64,000 bases of DNA from an uncultured Collinsella sp. (GTDB lineage: Bacteria; Actinomycetota; Coriobacteriia; Coriobacteriales; Coriobacteriaceae): positions 1 to 64,000 of the forward strand of contig UQIK01000011.1 of assembly GCA_900541125.1 (NCBI GenBank), written 5' to 3'. How positions within the stretch are numbered: the first letter of the stretch is position 1; every line of letters starts with the position of its first letter. Made by a program: the position numbers and the translations under genes. This document shows, in pieces, positions 44,001 through 52,185 of the stretch. The notes beneath the pieces were generated by a model. That model was not told the DNA's origin, did not search any database, and saw nothing but the letters and a program-made list of their open reading frames with translations.

Positions 44001-44768
44001 GCCGAGTTCGTGGCGCATCTCCATGTAGCGGTCGAAGGCTTGCTGCACCACGGCGTCGTCGATCGTCACGTCGTCCAGGACGGTGCCGAAGGTGGTGTGG
44101 CGGCAGTGGTCGGACCAGTAGGTGTCGATCACGCGGATCTCGGTGATGGTGGGGTCGCGGTCCTCATCGCGGAAGTACTGCTGGCAGAAGGCGATGTCTG
44201 CCTCGTCCATGGCAAGGCCGCGATCGGCGATAAAGGCGGCAAGGCCGGCCTCGTCGAGCTCGCGGAAGCCGTCGAGCACCTCGACGGGCTGGGGCTCGGG
44301 GGTCTCCATGTACAGCGTCTCGGGCAGGTCGAGCGAGGCGATGCGAGCCTCGACGGGGTTCACCACGTAGTGCTTGATGGCATCGATGGCGGCCTCGTCC
44401 AGAGCGCCCGAGATCATATAGACCTTGGCGGAGCGCACGGCGGGGCGCTCACCCTGGCTGATGAGCTGCACGCACTCGCTGGCGGAGTCGGCGCGCTGGT
44501 CAAACTGGCCAGGCAGGAACTCGACGGCAAAGACGGCGCCATCGCTTGCGGGGAGTTCGTCGTAGGTCACATCGACCTGGGGCTCGCTAAAGACGGTCGG
44601 CACGCAGGAGCGGAAAAGCTCCTCGTCGATGCCCTCGACGTCGTAGCGGTTGATGATCCTCAGGGCCTCGATGCCCTTGATGCCGAGAATTTCGGTCAGC
44701 TCGCCCTTGAGCTGCTGAGCCTCGACGTCGAACCCGGGTTTCTTCTCCACGTAGATACGAGAGACCAT
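41022..44768 (-). CDS. purL: phosphoribosylformylglycinamidine synthase (single chain)
   Basis: This enzyme converts FGAR, ATP and glutamine to FGAM in de novo purine synthesis. The 1248-aa protein is the long single-chain form: an N-terminal region, two AIR-synthase-like halves and a C-terminal glutamine amidotransferase (FPGNNCEYD, GFSGGDEPDG, nucleophile Cys in GICNGFQAL). I start at MVSRIYVEKK, preceded by AGGAA; the open frame extends 36 codons upstream without support. No other pur gene is adjacent. Confidence 0.95.
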   Translation of the reverse strand: MVSRIYVEKKPGFDVEAQQLKGELTEILGIKGIEALRIINRYDVEGIDEELFRSCVPTVFSEPQVDVTYDELPASDGAVFAVEFLPGQFDQRADSASECVQLISQGERPAVRSAKVYMISGALDEAAIDAIKHYVVNPVEARIASLDLPETLYMETPEPQPVEVLDGFRELDEAGLAAFIADRGLAMDEADIAFCQQYFRDEDRDPTITEIRVIDTYWSDHCRHTTFGTVLDDVTIDDAVVQQAFDRYMEMRHELGRDAKPVCLMDMGTIGAKYLKKTGVMTDVDESEEINACTVKVKVDVDGEDQDWLFLFKNETHNHPTEIEPFGGAATCVGGAIRDPLSGRSYVYQAMRVTGAGDPTVPVSETLEGKLPQRKLVTTAAAGYSSYGNQIGLATGQVNELYHPGYVAKRMEVGAVVGATPANHVRRECPAPTDKIILLGGRTGRDGIGGATGSSKTQNTESIETSGAEVQKGNAPVERKLQRLFRRGDACRLIKRCNDFGAGGVSVAVGELADGLYVDLDTVTKKYDGLDGTELAISESQERMACAVADGDVEEFMGYAAEENLEATVIAEVTAEPRMRMAWNGVAIVDLSREFLNSNGAPKHQVAHVCARSVWQPSWAGTTLAERMTSLVTDLNVASNKGLSERFDSTIGAATVLMPFGGKTQLTPSSAMVAKFPVDGETTTASAMAWGFNPYLMEADQFAGAYLSVVESIAKLVAAGFEHKRAYLSFQEYFERLRTEAERWGKPMAAVLGALMAQVDLGAGAIGGKDSMSGSFEDETGELNVPPTLISFAVAVGKAARAVSPEFKGLTHRVVRIAPATYGEDYRPDAQQLLAAFDAVEALTATGNALAISTPGYGCGAESLFKMCVGNQIGIELAEDVDVESLFTPLYGSFIVELAEDAELPEVADGVVVEPLGTTVEGYVIDTGSEVIELAELQEAWESGIEGVFAYRSAGETPEVETIDFRAKDIHVYGGAKIARPRVIIPVFPGNNCEYDSARAFRAAGAEADTFVINNLTPEAVAESTHELARRIRASQIVMIPGGFSGGDEPDGSAKFITAFFRAPEVTEAVRDLLKARDGLMLGICNGFQALIKLGLVPYGDIVDATPDAPTLTFNTIGRHQSRLVRTRISSNLSPWLSQCSLDDPYTVAISHGEGRFVANDEVLAQLIANGQVATQYVGENGKPSMDLSVNPNGSALAIEGITSPDGRVLGKMGHAERRGDNLYRNVPEHVPGDKFMPIFESGVAYFA

Positions 44769-44952
44769 TGGTTCCTGCCTTCCTGATCGGTTGGGCGTAC
44801 GGTACGGTATGCGGCAGCGGTCGGTTTGCGGGGTCTGCCCTGCGGTCGCCTTGAGCCACATGTTTGTAAACCTCACTATGATACGACAGCTCGCGGCGCG
44901 TTGAGGACGGCGAGGGTGCTACAGTGAAGCGCAAACAAGAGAAAGGCATCAC

Positions 44953-46515
44953 ATGGCATTCGTTTCGCTCGCCATCATCGCACTCGTGGCCTTTGCGAGT
45001 CCTTTTATCGCCTCGGCGATTCCCGGAAAACCCGTTCCCGAGACGGTCTTTTTGCTCGTGCTCGGCGCGGTGCTGGGACCCCATATGCTCGGCGTCATCC
45101 ATGTAGATGCTGAGGTCTCGCTTGTGTCCGAGCTGGGCCTGGCCTTTTTGTTCCTGCTTGCCGGCTTTGAGATCGACCCCAAGAGCATCACGGGCGTCGA
45201 GGGGCGCTACGGCTTGGCGACGTGGGTCGTCACGTTTGGTATCGCCTGGCTTGCCGTGCGCTTTACCCCGTGGTTCTCAGTCAGTCATTTCGACGGTATC
45301 GCCGTGACGCTTGCCCTCACTTCGACGGCGCTCGGTACGCTCGTGCCCATTATGCGTGAGCGCTCGCTCACCGGCACGCGCGTGGGCGACTCGATTCTCG
45401 CGTATGGCACTTGGGGCGAGCTCGGTCCCGTGCTCGCCATGTCGGTGCTGTTGTCTGCCCGCACTGGCATCCAAACGCTCGTTATCCTTGGCTTGTTTGC
45501 GGTGGTTTGCGTGTTGCTGGCCGTGGTCCCGAGCCGCTCCAAGCGCGTCGGCAGCCGCTTCTTTGCGTTTGTTGAGGAGCGCGCCGATACCACGTCGCAG
45601 ACCTTCGTGCGCCTGACGGTGCTCATCCTGGTCACGCTCGTGGCATTCTCGGCTGTCTTTGATCTCGACATCGTGTTGGGTTCTTTTGCCGCCGGCTTTG
45701 TCCTGCGCTATATCATCCCCGAGGGCAACCATACGCTCGAGACCAAGCTCGACGGTCTGGCCTACGGTTTTTTGATTCCGGTGTTCTTTACCGTATCGGG
45801 CGCAAAGATCGATCTGACGGCCGTGGCGTCGCGCCCGGGTCTGCTCGTGGGCTTTATCGTGGCGTTGTTGATTATTCGTGCCGTGCCCATTCTTATTTCC
45901 ATGAGCATTTGTCCTGCGACGCGCGATGTGTCGGCGTATGGTCGCATTACCGTGGCCCTGTACTGCACCACGGCGCTGCCGATCATCGTTGCCGTGACGA
46001 GCGTTGCCGTCAACGCGGGCGCGCTGTCGCAAGACGTCGCATCGGTTATGGTCGCTGCCGGCGCCATCACGGTGTTCTTGATGCCGCTGCTCGCGCAGCT
46101 CTTCTACCGCGTGGTCGATGCAGCGCCGGTCACCGCCGTGGCAGAGGTTGCCGAGCATCCATCCGATGCGCTCGACATCCTGCGCGCCCACCACGACCTA
46201 GCGAGCTTGCTCGCGCGCGAGCATGAGCTGCTGACTTCGCATGGCCATGGTCGCGTATTCGAGGGCCTGCCTACGCTCGATACGATTGCCGAGCGTCTTT
46301 CCGCCGAGGCGGCGAGCGGCCACATCGATGCCCGCATCGTGGACGCTGCGCACCTGCTTGCCGATAAGACCTATGGAGACGAGGTCGACCCGTCCGAGCT
46401 GACTCCGCGCGAGCGTCGCCGCCTGGAGCGCGCCAAGCTCGCCGTGCGCGAATACCGCCGCCGCATGTTGGAGCTCTATGCGCGCGATGAAGCCCAGGAC
46501 GACGACGGCAAGTAG
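44953..46515 (+). CDS. CPA2-type cation:proton antiporter
   Basis: The 520-aa protein has about 12 membrane segments in the first 390 residues (FLFLLAGFEIDPKSI, LTSTALGTLVPIMRE, GSFAAGFVLRYIIPEG) and a charged cytosolic tail of about 130 residues. This matches monovalent cation:proton antiporters of the CPA2 family (KefB/NapA-like). There is no RCK (TrkA-N) domain in the tail. GAGAAAGG precedes the ATG. It is divergent from purL. Confidence 0.88.
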   Translation: MAFVSLAIIALVAFASPFIASAIPGKPVPETVFLLVLGAVLGPHMLGVIHVDAEVSLVSELGLAFLFLLAGFEIDPKSITGVEGRYGLATWVVTFGIAWLAVRFTPWFSVSHFDGIAVTLALTSTALGTLVPIMRERSLTGTRVGDSILAYGTWGELGPVLAMSVLLSARTGIQTLVILGLFAVVCVLLAVVPSRSKRVGSRFFAFVEERADTTSQTFVRLTVLILVTLVAFSAVFDLDIVLGSFAAGFVLRYIIPEGNHTLETKLDGLAYGFLIPVFFTVSGAKIDLTAVASRPGLLVGFIVALLIIRAVPILISMSICPATRDVSAYGRITVALYCTTALPIIVAVTSVAVNAGALSQDVASVMVAAGAITVFLMPLLAQLFYRVVDAAPVTAVAEVAEHPSDALDILRAHHDLASLLAREHELLTSHGHGRVFEGLPTLDTIAERLSAEAASGHIDARIVDAAHLLADKTYGDEVDPSELTPRERRRLERAKLAVREYRRRMLELYARDEAQDDDGK

Positions 46516-46528
46516 TCGATACTCTCTC

Positions 46529-46762
46529 GGGGAAGCCGCGTCCCGCTTTGAAGGCTCGGAATGGGATGTGGTTTCCGAAACAGGGGCCGTTGGGAAGCTG
46601 TGTCCCGGAATGGGCGCCCGGAGTGGGATACCGTTTCCGCAGGAGGCCCATTGCGGAAACGGTATCCCAGAATCGACGTTCAAAACGGGGTGCAGTTTCC
46701 GCAAGGAGGTCCTGGGGAAACCGTGCCCCGTTCTGAGCTGAAATGCCGGGACGCAGCTTCCC
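46529..46762. repeat. array of hairpins with a 62-bp period
   Basis: About 3.5 units repeat with a 62-bp period (unit starts GGGATGTGG 46563, GGGATACCG 46625, GGGGTGCAG 46687, GGGACGCAG 46748; a half-unit at about 46530). Each unit holds an inverted repeat; the middle one is perfect, with 17-bp arms 46625-46641 and 46652-46668 and a 10-base loop. In the neighbouring units many substitutions keep G-U or A-U pairing, suggesting an RNA structure. It lies between convergent genes. No protein is credible here, although one frame stays open. Confidence 0.85.
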
Positions 46763-46775
46763 TTACAAACAGAAC

Positions 46776-46816
46776 AAGGCGCGCTGCCTGCGGTTGATGC
46801 AGACAGCGCGCCTTTT
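46776..46816. terminator. terminator between antiporter array and SDR gene
   Basis: AAGGCGCGCTG (46776-46786) pairs with CAGCGCGCCTT (46804-46814) with an inner CTGC/GCAG stem; TTTTG follows on the right and A residues precede on the left, so it may act in both directions. Confidence 0.8.
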
Positions 46817-46858
46817 GCGTTGGGCCTCGTTGAGGTTCGAAGTCGTGGCTTGCGACCT

Positions 46859-47608
46859 TTAGGAGCGGGCGGCTCCGTCGACGGGGAGCACGGCGCCCGT
46901 GACATAGGAGGCCATGTCGCTCGCTAGGAAAACGAATGCGTTGGCGACATCCTCGGGCTCGCCCATGCGACCCAGCGGAATAGTGGCGATGATGGGCTTA
47001 ATAACCTCTTCGGGCAGGTTGGCGACCATGTCGGTCTTAGTCACGCCGGGGGCAACGGCGTTGACGCGGATGCCCATGGGGGCGAGCTCGCGCGAGAGCG
47101 ACTGGACCATGCCGTTGACGGCAAACTTGGACGTGGGGTAACCGACGCCGGAGGGCTGGCCGTACTTGGCGACCATCGAGCTCGTGGTAGTGATGGTGCC
47201 GCCGTGGCCGGCCTCGGTCATAATCTTGGCGGCCGCCTGGTGACCGTTAAAGACAGCGACGACGTTGAGGTCCATGACCTTTGCAAACTCCTCGGCCGTG
47301 TAATCCAAAAGGGGCGAGCGCTGGGAGATGCCGGCGTTGTTGACGACCGTATCGAGACCGCCCATGTCGGCTGCGGCCTGCGTAAAGGCCTCGGTCACGG
47401 CCTCGAGTGAGGTGAGGTCGCAGGAGCGGCCCCAGACCTTGGCGTCGGGATAGGCGGCCGCCAGCTTCTCAACGGCCGCGTCGGCAGTCTCCTGGCGCGA
47501 GCCAAAGACGGTGACGGCAGCGCCTTCCTCGATAAAACGGCAGGCGATCGCATAGCCGATACCGCGCGTGCCTCCGGTGATGATTGCTTTCTTGCCCTCG
47601 AGCAACAT
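46859..47608 (-). CDS. short-chain dehydrogenase, BaiA/FabG-like
   Basis: The 249-aa NAD(P)-dependent reductase has TGGTRGIG (11-18), NNAG (90-93), catalytic Ser143/144, Tyr157 and Lys161 (GYPTSK), and VAPGVTKTDM. Several stretches (ITGGTRGIG, VFNG, SGVGYPxSK, VAPGV, C-terminal VDGA) recall the bile-acid 3-alpha-hydroxysteroid dehydrogenase BaiA, from memory. The cofactor loop FGSRQE has Ser37-Arg38, which suggests NADP(H) rather than NAD(H). Start at MLLEGKK, preceded by AGAGGAAG. It could equally act in fatty-acid or other ketone reduction. Confidence 0.85.
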   Translation of the reverse strand: MLLEGKKAIITGGTRGIGYAIACRFIEEGAAVTVFGSRQETADAAVEKLAAAYPDAKVWGRSCDLTSLEAVTEAFTQAAADMGGLDTVVNNAGISQRSPLLDYTAEEFAKVMDLNVVAVFNGHQAAAKIMTEAGHGGTITTTSSMVAKYGQPSGVGYPTSKFAVNGMVQSLSRELAPMGIRVNAVAPGVTKTDMVANLPEEVIKPIIATIPLGRMGEPEDVANAFVFLASDMASYVTGAVLPVDGAARS

Positions 47609-47760
47609 GGTGCTTCCTCTCATCGCGGGCGGACATACACGGCACAGCATAGCGGCGGCAAAATACAGCTGCCGTCGCATATCGGCAAACGGTATCCACG
47701 GTTGTTGACGAACGGTCAAGTTGTTCAAACGTTAGTCGACCAGTTCGCTCAAAGGATGTA

Positions 47761-47802
47761 GCAAAAGGGGCTCCCATCCAATCGGATAGGAGCCCCTTTT
47801 GC
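47761..47802. terminator. strong terminator between hom and SDR genes
   Basis: GCAAAAGGGGCTCC pairs with GGAGCCCCTTTTGC (47761-47802), giving an A/T-flanked GC stem readable in both directions. It sits 25 bp after the hom stop. Confidence 0.85.
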
Positions 47803-47827
47803 GTTATTTGATTTGCCGAGAATCGGG

Positions 47828-49171
47828 CTAGTTGGCCATAACGCCTTCGGTCCAAGCCTCAACGTCCTCAATGCGCAGGACGTTGGCGACCTCGGCCACG
47901 CAGTCGACGCTGGCAAGCTCGGCGGCGGCAGCCTGGACGTCCTTCTCGAGCGCGCGGTGCGTCAGGAAGATGACCGAGCAGGCATCGCTGACGCCCGACT
48001 TGCCGTCCTCGACCTGGTTGATGAGCGAGATCGAGATGTTGTGCTTGGCAAAGATGTCGACCGTCTCGGACAGGGCGCCTACGCGGTCGGCGACTTTCAG
48101 GCGCACATAGTACTTGGTCTGGAGCTCGTCCATGGGCTTAAAGGCGAGGTTGTGACCATAGGGCTCAATCTCGGGCAGAGGAGCAACGCCGCGGCTGATC
48201 TGCTCGGAGAGCGACAGGATGTCGCCCACGACGGCACTCGCGGTGGGGAAGGAGCCTGCGCCGGCACCGTAGAACATGGTCTCGCCCACGGCGTCGCCTA
48301 CCACGTAGACAGCGTTCATGGCGCCTTTGACCTTGGCAAGCATGTGGTCGGCGGGGATCAGCGTGGGATGCACGCGGACGTCGACGCCGGCGTCGGTGTT
48401 GCGTGCGATGCCCAGCAGCTTGATGGTGTAGCCGAGCTCGCGGGCCTGGGCAATGTCCTCGGCGCCGATGGTACGGATACCCTGCTGGTAGACATCGTCG
48501 GTGGTCACGCGGGTGCCAAAGCCGATGGAAGCGAGGATTGCCGTCTTGCTGGCGGCGTCGAAGCCGTCGACGTCGGCGGACGGGTCGGCCTCGGCATAGC
48601 CCTTGGCCTGCGCGTCGGCAAGCACATCGGCGTAATCGGCGCCCTCGGCGTCCATGCGCGACAGGATATAGTTGGTGGTACCGTTGAGAATGCCGGCGAT
48701 GGTCAGGATCTTGTTGCCCACCAGGTCGTGCTCGAGCGTGCTCACGATGGGGATGCCACCGCCACAGCTGGCCTCGCACTTAATCTGCACGCCGCACGCG
48801 CGCGCCTTCTCGGCGAGCGTCTCGACATGACGGCCCAGCAGGGCCTTGTTGGCAGAGACGACGTGCTTGCCGTTCTCGAAGGCGGTGGTGAAGATTTCGG
48901 TCGCGGGATGCTCGCCGCCGATCAGCTCGACGACGATATCGACGGCGGGGTCGGTGACGACGTCATGCCAGTCACTCGTAAAGGCCTCGCGCTCAATACC
49001 GGCTGCCTCGGCCTGCTCCCAAGCAAGCGCGCAGGCGCGGGTCAGCTTAAGGTCGATGCCGTAGGCTGCCAGGTACTCATCGTGGTGGCTCTTGATCAGG
49101 CGGGCCACGCCGCCGCCGACGGTTCCAAGACCGATCAGGCCGACGTTCACGGTGCGCAGGGGTTCGCTCAT
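47828..49171 (-). CDS. hom: homoserine dehydrogenase with ACT domain
   Basis: Homoserine dehydrogenase reduces aspartate semialdehyde to homoserine, the branch to threonine and methionine. The 447-aa protein has the NAD(P) motif GLIGLGTVGGG (11-21), GGGIPIVSTLEHDL, ILNGTTNYIL and the catalytic region GAGAGSFPTASAVVGD. The C-terminal 85 residues form an ACT domain, the likely threonine feedback site. AGGAG precedes the ATG. No thrB or thrC is adjacent. Confidence 0.95.
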   Translation of the reverse strand: MSEPLRTVNVGLIGLGTVGGGVARLIKSHHDEYLAAYGIDLKLTRACALAWEQAEAAGIEREAFTSDWHDVVTDPAVDIVVELIGGEHPATEIFTTAFENGKHVVSANKALLGRHVETLAEKARACGVQIKCEASCGGGIPIVSTLEHDLVGNKILTIAGILNGTTNYILSRMDAEGADYADVLADAQAKGYAEADPSADVDGFDAASKTAILASIGFGTRVTTDDVYQQGIRTIGAEDIAQARELGYTIKLLGIARNTDAGVDVRVHPTLIPADHMLAKVKGAMNAVYVVGDAVGETMFYGAGAGSFPTASAVVGDILSLSEQISRGVAPLPEIEPYGHNLAFKPMDELQTKYYVRLKVADRVGALSETVDIFAKHNISISLINQVEDGKSGVSDACSVIFLTHRALEKDVQAAAAELASVDCVAEVANVLRIEDVEAWTEGVMAN

Positions 49172-49298
49172 AGATAGCTCCTTCGTGCATCTTATGGATG
49201 GATTAACCGCTTAAAGGTTGAGTGCATTCTAGCGTGAACCGAGGGCGCGTGCTCGCCAGGCAACAGGAGTCGCACAAAACGGCACCCCCGAAACGCTG

Positions 49299-49308
49299 CG
49301 GAAACATT
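49299..49308 (+). promoter_or_regulatory. CGGAAACATT motif upstream of the first livJ
   Basis: CGGAAACATT lies 123 bp before the first livJ start and is followed by a second GGAAACAT at 49309. The same 10-mer recurs upstream of the second livJ (50649-50658). It may be a shared regulatory site. The rest of 49172-49421 has no gene. Confidence 0.35.
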
Positions 49309-49421
49309 GGAAACATGCTCGCTACAAACGAACTTCCGTAACAAACTGTCAACGTTTGCACCATAAGGTTTGCCCTGTACCGCAAGACGGCCGCACCGCG
49401 GCCAGCGAAAAGGGGGACACC

Positions 49422-50588
49422 ATGTTTAGCATCAACAACGTACTTAACCGCAGGAGTTTCTTGGCTGGCGCCGCGGCGTTCGGTAGCACCGCGGCACTCG
49501 CTGGTTGCTCGTCGGGTGGCTCGGACGGCGGCTCCGCCGATGACGGCAAGACCTTCAAGATCGGTGTCATCGGCCCTCTGACCGGCGCCGCGGCAACCTA
49601 TGGCGTTTCGGCCGAGAAGGGTGCCAAGCTCGCTGCCAAGGATTTTTCGACCAAGGACCTCAAACTCTCGCTTAAGTCTGAGGACGACGTCGCTGACGGC
49701 GAGAAGGCCATCAACGCCTTCAATACCTTGTGCGACTGGGGCATGCAGGCGCTCGTCGGCCCCGTCACCACCGGTGCCGCCGTCGCTGTCTCGGGCGAGA
49801 TCGCCGACGATATGCTCATGGTCACGCCTTCGGCCTCGTCGCTCGACGTTACCAAGGATAAGACCACGGTTTTCCAGGTTTGCTTCACCGATCCCACCAT
49901 GGGCGCCAGCGCCGCAAAGTTCTTGGCCGAGAAGTACGCGGATGCCAAGATCGCCCTGTTCTACAACTCCGGCGATACGTACAGCTCGGGTGTTGCCGAT
50001 GCCTTTGCCGAGCAGGCCAAGGAGTCCAAACTTGATATCGTCGATACCGAGACCTTTAAGGACGATTCTTCCACGAGCTTTACCAACCAGCTCACCAAGG
50101 CCAAGGAGGCCGGCGCCACGCTCATCTTTGCGCCGATCTATTACACGCCGGCGTCCGTTTTGCTCAAGAACGCCAAGGACATGGGCTACGACATGACGCT
50201 CATGGGTACCGACGGCATGGACGGCCTGCTCTCTGTGGAGGGCTTCGATACCTCTCTTGCCGAGGGCGTACTGCTCATGACCCCGTTTTCGGCTGACGAT
50301 GAGAAGAATGCCGACTTCGTCAAGGCCTATAAGGATGCCTACGACGAGACGCCCAACCAGTTTGCCGCCGACGCTTACGATTGCGTCCACGCCATCGCCG
50401 AGGCTATCGATAGGGCGGGGATTGACATTTCGGCCGACGGTGCCGACATTGCCGGCGACCTTGCCAAGGCCATGCGCAAGATCAAGATCGAGGGCCTGAC
50501 AGGCGAGCTGACGTGGAATGACGAAGGTCAGGTCGAAAAGCCTGCTACGGCCTATGTGATTCAGGACGGTAAGTACATTGCCGCCTAA
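49422..50588 (+). CDS. branched-chain amino-acid ABC transporter binding lipoprotein 1
   Basis: The 388-aa protein has a lipoprotein signal (NRRSFLAGAAAFGSTAALAG then Cys in CSSGG), with a twin-arginine-like RRSFL; lipidation is expected at that Cys. The mature part is a LivJ-type periplasmic binding fold: IGVIGPLTGAAATYG, VTPSASSLDVT, FYNSGDTYSSGV. It delivers branched-chain amino acids or related ligands to LivHMGF. AGGGGG precedes the ATG. It is the first of two adjacent paralogues. Confidence 0.92.
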   Translation: MFSINNVLNRRSFLAGAAAFGSTAALAGCSSGGSDGGSADDGKTFKIGVIGPLTGAAATYGVSAEKGAKLAAKDFSTKDLKLSLKSEDDVADGEKAINAFNTLCDWGMQALVGPVTTGAAVAVSGEIADDMLMVTPSASSLDVTKDKTTVFQVCFTDPTMGASAAKFLAEKYADAKIALFYNSGDTYSSGVADAFAEQAKESKLDIVDTETFKDDSSTSFTNQLTKAKEAGATLIFAPIYYTPASVLLKNAKDMGYDMTLMGTDGMDGLLSVEGFDTSLAEGVLLMTPFSADDEKNADFVKAYKDAYDETPNQFAADAYDCVHAIAEAIDRAGIDISADGADIAGDLAKAMRKIKIEGLTGELTWNDEGQVEKPATAYVIQDGKYIAA

Positions 50589-50648
50589 GTGCATATACAT
50601 CGAGACCGGCGGGCCGTTTTATTCAGGGCAAGGACGCCTGTAACAGAA

Positions 50649-50697
50649 CGGAAACATTACTTTCACACAATAAAGTGGCATTACTGCATAAAGTAAT
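50649..50697. promoter_or_regulatory. AT-rich leader with shared motif upstream of the second livJ
   Basis: The CGGAAACATT motif (50649-50658), also found before the first livJ, is followed by small inverted repeats (ATTACT at 50680-50685 opposite AGTAAT at 50692-50697). The 270-bp gap also holds a GTCGGG/CCCGAC hairpin at 50816-50836 near the ribosome site. The region is AT-rich and could contain the promoter of the second livJ. Confidence 0.35.
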
Positions 50698-50858
50698 AGA
50701 AATACGCAGAATTATGGATAAATGAACAAATCCAAAGAAAAGTTGAAATAATCGCCACTTTCCTTAACTAAAGCGTCTAGTATTTTGCGAACGCCGAACA
50801 CGGCGAAGGATGGCCTGTCGGGTAACCGAAACCCGACGAGATTTGAGAGGAGAGCCGC

Positions 50859-52046
50859 ATGTCGAGCCTCACCGGTAAGTCATTGAACCCTGTTATGAAT
50901 CGCAGGAGCGTTATCGCGAGCGCAGCAGGTCTGGGGGCGATGTCCATTCTAGCTGGCTGCTCCTCCAACGGCGGCGATAGCGGTTCCGCTTCGGGCGACG
51001 CTTCGTTTAAGATCGGCACCATCGGCCCGCTGACCGGCGCCAACGCGTCCTACGGCAAGTCCGTTACCCAGGGTGTCGAGCTTGGCTGCAAGGATTTCTC
51101 GACCAAGGAGTTGCCGCTTGCCAGCAAGGCCGAGGATGACCAGGCCGACGGCGAGAAGGCCGTCAACGCCTTCAACACCCTGCTCGACTGGGGCATGCAG
51201 GCCCTCGTCGGCCCGACCACCACGGGTGCGTCGGTTGCCGTTGCCGCCGAGTGCGGTAACGACCCCAAGACGTTCATGATCACCCCGTCCGCGTCCTCCG
51301 AGGACGTCACCGACGGCAAGGATTGCGTCTTCCAGGTTTGCTTCACCGACCCCAACCAGGGTGTCAACGCTGCCAAGTTCCTGGCGCAGAAGTATGCGGA
51401 CGAGAAGTTCGTGCTGTTCTATAACTCCGGCGACGCCTATTCTTCGGGCATCGCAGATTCCTTTAAGGTCCAGGCCGCTGAGTCCAAGCTCGAGATTGTT
51501 GACGAGGAGACCTTTAAGGACGACTCCGCCACGAGCTTTACCAACCAGCTGACCAAGGCCAAGCAGGCCGGCGCCACCATGATCTTTGCGCCGATCTACT
51601 ACACGCCGGCGTCCGTCCTGCTCAAGAACGCCAAGGACATGGGCTACGACGTCAAGATGATGGGCTGCGACGGCATGGACGGTATCCTGGGCGTTGAGGG
51701 CTTCGATACCTCTCTTGCCGAGGGTCTGCTGCTCATGACCCCGTTCTCCGCCGACGACGAGAAGAACGCCGACTTCGTCAACGCTTACAAGGATAAGTAC
51801 GGCGATACCCCCGACCAGTTTGCCGCCGACGCCTACGACGGCGTGCACGCGGTGGCCGAGGCCGTCAAGGAGGCCGGTCTTGGTGTCGACGCCGACCCGA
51901 CCGAGGTCGCCGAGAAGCTGTCCAAAGCTATGCTCAAGATTACCGTTGACGGTCTGACCGGCAAGCTCACCTGGAACGATAAGGGCCAGGTCCAGAAGGA
52001 GCCCACGGCGTACGTCATCACCGACGGCAAGTACGTACAGGCCTAA
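50859..52046 (+). CDS. branched-chain amino-acid ABC transporter binding lipoprotein 2
   Basis: The 395-aa LivJ-type lipoprotein is closely similar to the preceding gene product along its length (TFKDDSATSFTNQLTKAK, PIYYTPASVLLKNAKDMGYD). The lipoprotein Cys is in ILAGCSSNGG after an RRSVIASAAG signal. Tandem duplication followed by divergence of the ligand site is the likely origin. GAGAGGAG precedes the ATG. It has its own upstream region, so it may be transcribed independently. Confidence 0.92.
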   Translation: MSSLTGKSLNPVMNRRSVIASAAGLGAMSILAGCSSNGGDSGSASGDASFKIGTIGPLTGANASYGKSVTQGVELGCKDFSTKELPLASKAEDDQADGEKAVNAFNTLLDWGMQALVGPTTTGASVAVAAECGNDPKTFMITPSASSEDVTDGKDCVFQVCFTDPNQGVNAAKFLAQKYADEKFVLFYNSGDAYSSGIADSFKVQAAESKLEIVDEETFKDDSATSFTNQLTKAKQAGATMIFAPIYYTPASVLLKNAKDMGYDVKMMGCDGMDGILGVEGFDTSLAEGLLLMTPFSADDEKNADFVNAYKDKYGDTPDQFAADAYDGVHAVAEAVKEAGLGVDADPTEVAEKLSKAMLKITVDGLTGKLTWNDKGQVQKEPTAYVITDGKYVQA

Positions 52047-52078
52047 TTGGCCGCCTTACATAGAGCGGTTTTGATCCC

Positions 52079-52139
52079 AAGCAGGGGAGGTTTTGGCCTT
52101 CCCTGCTTGCTTGGTATCTAGGGACAGTGTAACGTCCCT
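52079..52139. terminator. terminator and GGGAC palindrome between livJ2 and livH
   Basis: AAGCAGGG (52079-52086) pairs with CCCTGCTT (52101-52108), and AGGGAC (52120-52125) pairs with GTCCCT (52134-52139) around AGTGTAAC. The first may attenuate expression between binding protein and permease. The second is a short GGGACAG-type palindrome related to the dispersed family. Confidence 0.5.
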
Positions 52140-52185
52140 GTTTCATACATTAAATGGAAACCTATTCGAAAGGGGGATGTGGAAC

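Noticed and set aside
46478..46741. Open frame through the 62-bp hairpin array
   Set aside because: The peptide is a direct read-out of the repeats, has no ribosome site and overlaps the end of the antiporter gene.
46529..46762. CRISPR array
   Set aside because: The units differ along their whole length, there are no identical short repeats with unique spacers, and no cas gene is near.
46859..47608. Assignment of the SDR gene as the known Collinsella 7-beta-hydroxysteroid dehydrogenase
   Set aside because: The sequence pattern is closer to BaiA/FabG than to the 7-beta enzyme as I remember it.
47813..49177. Long plus-strand frame opposite the homoserine dehydrogenase gene
   Set aside because: Shadow frame; the minus-strand product has all homoserine dehydrogenase motifs.
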